Of a stretch of DNA of 64,000 nucleotides, positions 58,001-64,000 are shown piece by piece (position 1 is the first letter of the stretch; every line of letters starts with the position of its first letter). Made by a program: the position numbers and the translations under genes. The stretch spans positions 498,960 through 562,959 of the forward strand of contig MNCI01001077.1 in assembly GCA_015680685.1 (NCBI GenBank), in the 5' to 3' direction. The notes under the pieces are model-generated. The model searched no databases and had not been told where the DNA came from. It saw only the letters and a program-made list of their open reading frames with translations. Origin of the DNA: Gnetum montanum (Eukaryota; Streptophyta; Gnetopsida; Gnetales; Gnetaceae).

Positions 58001-58660
58001 ATCCCTTTTGCGTAATCACCCTAGTAGGAATTCTCTCAAGGGATGAAAATTCCTACAAGGTAGTGTGAGTTAAGTTTAGGTCCCCCTACTCATCATGCAA
58101 GCCATGCTCATGAATGCTAAACCTAGCAACAAACATGAGCAATTAGCACCTTAGTATGAGCCAATAGCTAGAAGAAAAGGGAAAAAATCATAAGGACACT
58201 TACCCTTTAGCACAGTACACTATCCCAAGTGGGTTCTGAAATAGGTTATGCATGCACCAAGTAATAAGAAGGGTGTTTCTCTTGCTATAACAACTAAATT
58301 CTAGAATTTTCCAAATCCTAGACAAAGGTCTAATGCCCCTAGGGCCTTAACCTAAACCTCCTACTTTGCCATCACTGATAGTGGGCTCATCAAACATGAA
58401 CCTTAGAACACTCTGATTTGTCCTAGGCAACAATGTCTTTGTGATGACACTAGCAGGTTCTACTACTAAATGTGACCATATCATCACATTGAAGTGTTAG
58501 AGTAGGAATTCTAGTAACTCATGTGCTCCTAGCTAGAACCATACCGCCTAGTGACCCACACACATGTCTAGTATGGGCGTGTTTGGAATGGGCTCACTCA
58601 TACAGTAGAGGATGCCAACAAGCTCCACAACGATGAGGACTAACTTCAACAATATGCTAC
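55065..58660 (-). pseudogene. Antisense gene of element C, homologous to that of element A
   Basis: Exons match A in order: an FCP1/NIF-like exon (about 58660-58204, donor GGTAAGTG) with LIVVELVGIL, LGAHELLEFLLQHFNVMIW-like sequence, and NTLL plus LFQNPLGIVY. An exon at about 58140-57880 follows. A long exon at about 57770-56900 reads HWLCN, LMDLFVVLIPSIPVAKMVAI, IEEWLGTS, then ILGVEKA, GGLHVEIVKL and FFARYL. Further exons lie at about 56590-56350 and 56290-56100. A Glu-rich exon ending at 55224 reads LGEVSSMKFSIEPPAW and ILQCLEVGF, and a last exon is at 55124-55065. Many stops are present. As in A, the motif I and motif IV Asp residues of the HAD fold are absent. Boundaries other than the stated donor and acceptor sites are approximate. 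Confidence 0.7.
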
Positions 58661-58799
58661 TACCACAAAAGCAACAAAAAAAGTGTTAGTATACATTGGA
58701 TGCATGAAAATACATTAAATTACACCTAGAAAAATTAGCAAAGTTAACATAGGGTAGCATACCTTAGTAGAAAATTTATCCTTAGGGTCTCTTGTGGGC

Positions 58800-60754
58800 C
58801 TTGCAAGCATAAGAAGCTAGTACACATGTTTGACATGCCTAGTTCTCATTGGAGTATAGCACTAACATAGCATTATCTTTTTGCTTTACATTTGCATTGT
58901 TTACATTGACTCAGTTCACATGTTTTAGTAGTTTGACATGCATGATTTGTAGGTTTGGAATTTTAGAAAAGCTCTTGTACACTTTGCATTTTGTTTTACA
59001 TGTGCATTTTAGCATTTTCCATTCCCACACTTAGCATTTTTCATGTTTGGCATTTTATTCTTACACTTAGCAAATTCTTTTAATTTTTTCTAACTTTGGG
59101 CAACATGGCCTAAGATACCTAAAAACATTCTAACTCTAGGTTATGCCTCCTCAAGAGCATAACCCAAGTAAATGTCAAAAAATATTCTAACTATCAGCTA
59201 TTATCCCTAGGGAGTATGCCCCCAAAAAAATCAACAAAAAATTTTAACAGCTAAGAGTGTAACCCCAAAATGCCCAAAAATGTTGCAAAATAAAAAAATA
59301 ACCAACTCCTTCCACAACCATCTACACCATGTAACACCTATCAAAATGCTCATCATAGTTGTGGCCCTAGTGGCCATCCCCTCTTGCCTTGCTATGCTCT
59401 AGCATTTTGCACCTTCCAACCCTATTGTGCTATGAGGCACCCTCTATCCCATGGAACTACATGGACCCTTTGGCCCATGGTGCTCCATACACCATCTACC
59501 CCTTGGTATTTCCATGAGTCCCTACTCCTTGCCTTATCCTTGCCTTGCTCAACCATGTTCCAAACACAAAATGGACAAAATGTAAAAATATTGTAGGGAA
59601 AAAGCTAACAACCACTCCCACCACCACATTACATCCTCACCCTAAGTACCATGCCCCCTTTATGGTGCCACCAAATCCTTGTTTCTCTCTAACATCAAGT
59701 GTTAAAGTTCTCACCATGGTTGTCATCTGTCATTACTCTCCCTACCCCCTTGCTTCTCCAGCATGGCCACCACCCTCATGGTCATGTTGTTTACCCTACC
59801 TTGGCCTCAAGTCCATGGAGAATACAAAAAAAATCTCTCTTCCTTAGTTCCATGCATTTTGTAACCCTCTTTATTCTCTTCATTAGCCTTCAGCCATGCT
59901 ATGAGGTATGCTCACCTCGTGGCTCCCCATACTTTCCCTACCCCTTTCCTTATAGGCAATGGCCCTAAGGCCATCACCAAACCCTTATCCCTTATCCTTG
60001 CTTACATCATGGCCACATGAAAAATTGTAGTATTGCACAAGCCCACATCCTACTGAGCCATCAAAAGAAACAAAAAAAAAGAGAGGGGGTGGAGGGAGGG
60101 AGACATAACCCCAATGTGCTCTTGCATTACCATCCCTCATCCTATGTGCCAAGAAAGATGAAAAAATGGAAGGATGAGGAAGTCCCATAACCCCTCATTC
60201 CTAGGCCATGGCCATCCTAGCCATAGCTAGAAAACCCTCATTTTTGTCCTTCCCCTATGCCCCATGAACCATGGCTTCCACATTGAAAGACAAAAGGCAA
60301 AGGGGGGTAAAACATGTCCCCATGTAGAATTTAGCAAAGCTATAATTTTGCAATTGGTCCAATTCTAAATTTACATCAACCTTCTTATAAGCACTCCAAC
60401 AAGAGGTCAACATGTCAAGGGTAAGTCATTCTAGTATTATGGATGATGGTTCTCTCACAATCATTCCAACGAGAGGTTGCCATTTTGGCAACAAGCCACC
60501 TTGGTGCCATGATCATGGTCATCCATGCTAACTCCACATCTTGTAGTATGATACACCGTTTGTTTCTCATTCCTCCCTTGCTATCCCAAGCTAATTCCCT
60601 ACATGCATTACCTTTAACATACCATTACTTTTAGCACTCTCAAGCTCAACAAAGTATCATCCAATTAGGCATAGTTGAGCAATGTTGGTATCACACTTGC
60701 TATGGTGTTTCTATCTCTTTATTGATGTCTCTTGAGCCACTTCTCCAAATGTTA
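58800..60754. other. Element C 3' internal region, no RT or integrase found
   Basis: Here element A has RT, two RNase H domains and integrase. In C I find none of their motifs on either strand. The sequence is rich in CATGGCC-type and CCACCAC-type low-complexity tracts (59600-59820). C therefore looks like a non-autonomous derivative with gag, protease and the antisense gene only. Confidence 0.55.
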
Positions 60755-60769
60755 ACAAAGAAGGGCCAA
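60755..60769 (+). other. Element C polypurine tract
   Basis: ACAAAGAAGGGCCAA directly precedes the TG of the LTR, as in element A. Confidence 0.65.
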
Positions 60770-62066
60770 TGAAAGACCACCAAATTTTTGAAAAAATACC
60801 TCAATAGAAACTTTTTCTAAGTGTCAACATAGGTTAAATTTACCTAACTGTTGGGAATACACTCCCACTATTGGTACTAGGCTCTAGGGTGTAGTCCACG
60901 TAGCATGCAACATAGAGCTAGATATGAATAATTTTCTAAGTATCAATAGAAATTGTAAAAAATTTTCTAAGTGTTGTGCTACACTGCCATTCTTTCTACT
61001 ATGCTCTAGAGCATATTCAGCATAGCATGCACTTTAGTGGCTAGTTTACCTAAGTGTCAAGCTAGGAGCTATCAAGCTAGCTCAACATGAAAGAAATAGT
61101 TTAGCAAATTTTCTAACTCTTGGGGCTACCACTCCTACTTCACTCTAAAGCATAGAGAGTGTAGCCTAGATGAGGTTTGCATGGGTTGCCAACATTTTCT
61201 AAGTGTCAGTGCTACACTCTAACTTTTCCTTACTACAATTTAAGGCATAGCCAGCATAGCCAACATTGGACTTCAATTTTTGTATAATTTTCCTAACTAT
61301 TGGGCTATGCTCTAGAGCATAGCTAGCGTAGAAATGTAGAAAAACCTCTAAAAGCTTCCAAATCTTAGCACTAATATTCAACTTAACTTCAACATTCCTT
61401 TGGCAAGCATGATCAATAATTTGGCTTTCTTTTTCATCCTCTAGTTGTCCCCAAAATTGTACATATGCATGACCACACTTGAAAAATGAGAGAGTGTAGT
61501 CCCAGAGTGTAGCTTCTAAATTGCACCATTTTGCATTATTTATATGTGCATTGTGAGCTTTTCAACTCTGGCACATGTAGTATTGCTAGGGTAGTCAAAG
61601 TTCAATAGTCTCTTGGAGTCCATTGGAGCATAGCAAAGTGTAGCACTAGTTGTTCCAATGGAAGTGTAGTCGGATCTAGTGTAAGCCCAACTACCCTCAT
61701 GCCATGTAGTGTCTAATCCACATATTACATCAAATTTAACCCTATAAATACCCCAGCATTTCACATTTTAGGGATTGAAAAAATTCAAACTTTGGTGGGC
61801 ATTTTTCAGTTGACAACTTTCCATTCATATGGCATATTTTTTCACATGACAAACCTGAAGGAAACTAAGCACCCCTACATCCTAGAGTGCTCAGCACCTT
61901 TGCATCACCGCAACACATTATAGCACACTACATCTTATAGGACACCATAGTAGCCAATCCAGTAGGTGTAGACTTCATGGTGAATGTTATGTTCAATAGC
62001 CTACACATCCCATTGATTGTGAATATGTTGCCTACTACACTTGTCTATACACTGTGTACCTCCTGA
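60770..62066 (+). mobile_element. Element C: 3' LTR, truncated at its right end
   Basis: It starts TGAAAGACCACCAAATTTT, close to the A LTR start. It aligns with the 5' LTR from 61200, including TATA box CCCTATAAATACC near 61740. Similarity stops at about 62066, in ACACTGTGTACCTCCTGATG, before U5. CTACACTCTAGAGTGTAG-like palindromes occur in U3. Confidence 0.75.
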
Positions 62067-63640
62067 TGGTATCATGTGACCAAAGACATGACCATGCTCT
62101 TCCATCTCATAAAGGTGCAAGTAGAAAGAGATTCTTCTATGGAGATAAGACATGAAAATTGCAAAGGAAAGATGATTAATCCTAATGTTTCCCATGAGGA
62201 AATTGATGATTATGCATTCTTAATAGAGAATCTCCATCATAATCACGAAGCCGACTCACAGAAACCTATTATTCATTTGGAAGAGCCTATCAAGGTACAA
62301 TTGCATCTCATCCTTGCAAGGAAAACAAGATGAAAGGTAGAAAACTCCAAATATAGGCAAGGCGCAAGGCCTAGAGCTTCTACAAAATCACAAAGGCATG
62401 AGATTCAAAGTCACAATTAAAGAACTAGTGAGCATCATTCTCCAACTAATTCATCTTCCTCCTTATGATCATTAGTGAACTTTGACAAAAGTAAATGAAG
62501 ACCTAGATATTATGATAGGGAAAGACATTGAGCTCATGAAAGGCATGAATATCATTGAAGGAATCTTGATGAGGAAGAGGATGAGTATGGACCAAGAAGA
62601 GACTAGATTAGGCATGAAGAAAGAAAGCATTACGAGCACCAAAGGGGACACCATTACAATAGATATGACAAACCCATTGACCATGAAGAACCCTCATTGG
62701 CCACTTGGAGCATGATTAATATTCAAGAAGAAATATATGCTCCAACTAAGCACATACGGAGTAGTTGCATTAAGTGACTAGACATGAATAAAATGCCTAT
62801 ATTTGAAGGTGGATATAACCCAAATCCACAACATTACCTTCAATAATTTCATTTTTTCTATGCCCTTCAAAACATCAAATGTAACTAGTAGAAACTAAAA
62901 TTATTTCCTACAACACTCATCAAGGAGTTAGAAAGATGGTATAGATCCTTAGAACTAGAATCAATTTAAATATGGAATACTATACTAAAACTTTTTAATG
63001 ATAAGTATCAAACCTACTCACAAGCGTCTAATTTAGGAGAGTAGATCCAAGAATGAAAACAAGGGATACATGAATCACTTGATGCAATAATGGGTAGATA
63101 CTATTCCTTATTGCATTGATGTCTAGACCATGGATTCTCATAAAGAAAATAATTAAGTCACATAGTTGATGGGTTGATAAAAAAACTTTGGATTTATTTT
63201 TATGAAAGATTATTAGAGATGAATGTGCATCAAATTTAATGACTAATATACTAAGTGGCAAAAGAGGAACAAAAACTGAAGAAGAGTGAATTAGTTGAGG
63301 AGTATAATAGAGATCCATTAATAAAGAAGCAAGATGCTCAAATGTGTGATAAATAGGAAAATGAAATCTTAGAAGATGTCATTCAATATACTACTCTATT
63401 AATCCAAAAATTGGTTAATGATATAGCAACTAAGGTAGAGAACATGTGGGACTCAATAAATGAAAATTTTGCTACATCCCTAAAGATCGTAGAAGAAAGG
63501 AATAAGCAAGCCTTCAACAAGAGCAAGGATAAGAGGAGGCTAAAAGAATATGGATAGGAAAATTGTAAATAGAAAGGAACATTGAAATAGTTAATGAATG
63601 TACCTAAAATACCACAAAAATTTCCATGTTATATACAATT
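62067..63640 (+). pseudogene. Unrelated Ty3/gypsy gag remnant (element G)
   Basis: A leading open frame at 62076-62333 is not recognised. An Arg/Glu/Asp-rich stretch follows (62480-62715; in another frame RPRYYDRERH and DEEEDEYGPRRD), and then a gag-like core at about 62780-63110. That core reads MPIFEGGYNPNPQHYLQ, LFPTTLIKELERWYRSLELES and LFNDKYQTY, the F-x-G…W…F pattern of plant Retrotrans_gag domains. Its residues differ entirely from the Tat gags in the window. The downstream part is rich in Lys/Glu. It has many stops. The element continues right of the window or is truncated. Confidence 0.55.
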
Positions 63641-64000
63641 TTCACTATGTAGGTTTCACCCCATGAAATCCAAGACAAACATTTATTGCAAATGTGAAGA
63701 TTATAATCCATGAGGGGAAACCTCACATATTTTATACTTCAAGAGTTGAAAACATTTCTCTTAGGTGGTCAAAGCCTCATTTCCTAGGTGAAAAAGGCCA
63801 CCTAGTATGTATATTTAGGCTTGGGGGGGCTTCAAAAATGCCTTTTCAAAAAATCAAAAATGACAATTTGATGTGTTTTGTTAGGGCTATACACTTTTCT
63901 ATGTTGGAAACATTTGTAGGAAGTAAATCTCACCTACCCACATTGTCAAGGGACGAGGGTTTCTGCCCCACTCCCCTTCCCTTCTCTCTGTGCGCCCCCC
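63641..64000. other. Window end, no gene recognised
   Basis: I see no domain. A poly-G run near 63824 and a C/T-rich final 40 bases are low complexity. Confidence 0.5.

Overview
The window looks like plant nuclear DNA made almost entirely of old, nested LTR retrotransposons. I see no convincing single-copy host gene, no rRNA or tRNA gene and no bacterial feature. The evidence is AT-rich sequence, several LTR pairs or LTR ends with primer-binding sites, broken Ty3/gypsy gag-pol reading frames, and a Copia remnant. The main family fits the Tat/Ogre lineage of Ty3/gypsy: very large elements with a conventional RNase H followed by a second, archaeal-type RNase H before integrase. The species cannot be named from the sequence. 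The depth of decay would suit a large, slowly purged plant genome, but that is inference.

Layout. Element F (minus, 1-4560) has gag, protease and a minisatellite, and the plus strand at the left edge carries the last exon of a gene antisense to it. An orphan plus-strand LTR (4560-6013) abuts a decayed integrase (6060-7120). A possible degenerate LTR follows, then a Copia scrap (9925-10275, minus). Element E (minus, 10285-17674) is a different Ty3/gypsy with a tRNA-Asp-like primer site and an internal RT deletion. Element D (plus) starts at 20088 and is broken by element B at 24870. B is broken inside gag by element A (28130-46643, 18.5 kb, both LTRs). B's gag resumes at 46649 and B runs to about 48606, where it meets element C (48612-62066). 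A different gag remnant fills 62067-63640.

The outstanding feature is in elements A and C, with its last exon also in F. Downstream of gag-protease and next to a GGCC-TTAAACTAG minisatellite lies a gene in the opposite orientation to the element. In A it can be modelled as eight exons joined by seven GT-AG introns with consistent phase at every junction. The model is 3,234 coding nt, or 1,077 residues plus a stop, at 39299-35015 minus. C keeps the same arrangement with homologous exons. The second exon resembles the FCP1/NIF class of HAD phosphatases, but the catalytic aspartates are replaced in both copies. In A this gene has 13 premature stops, all TAG or TGA, and no frameshift, so this copy is dead. 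Its family was probably maintained as a protein gene earlier.

The same TACGC/GCGTA-type motifs fill A's LTR promoter region, the gag leader, and the first intron and presumed 5' UTR of the antisense gene. This suggests, but does not prove, shared control of the sense and antisense units.
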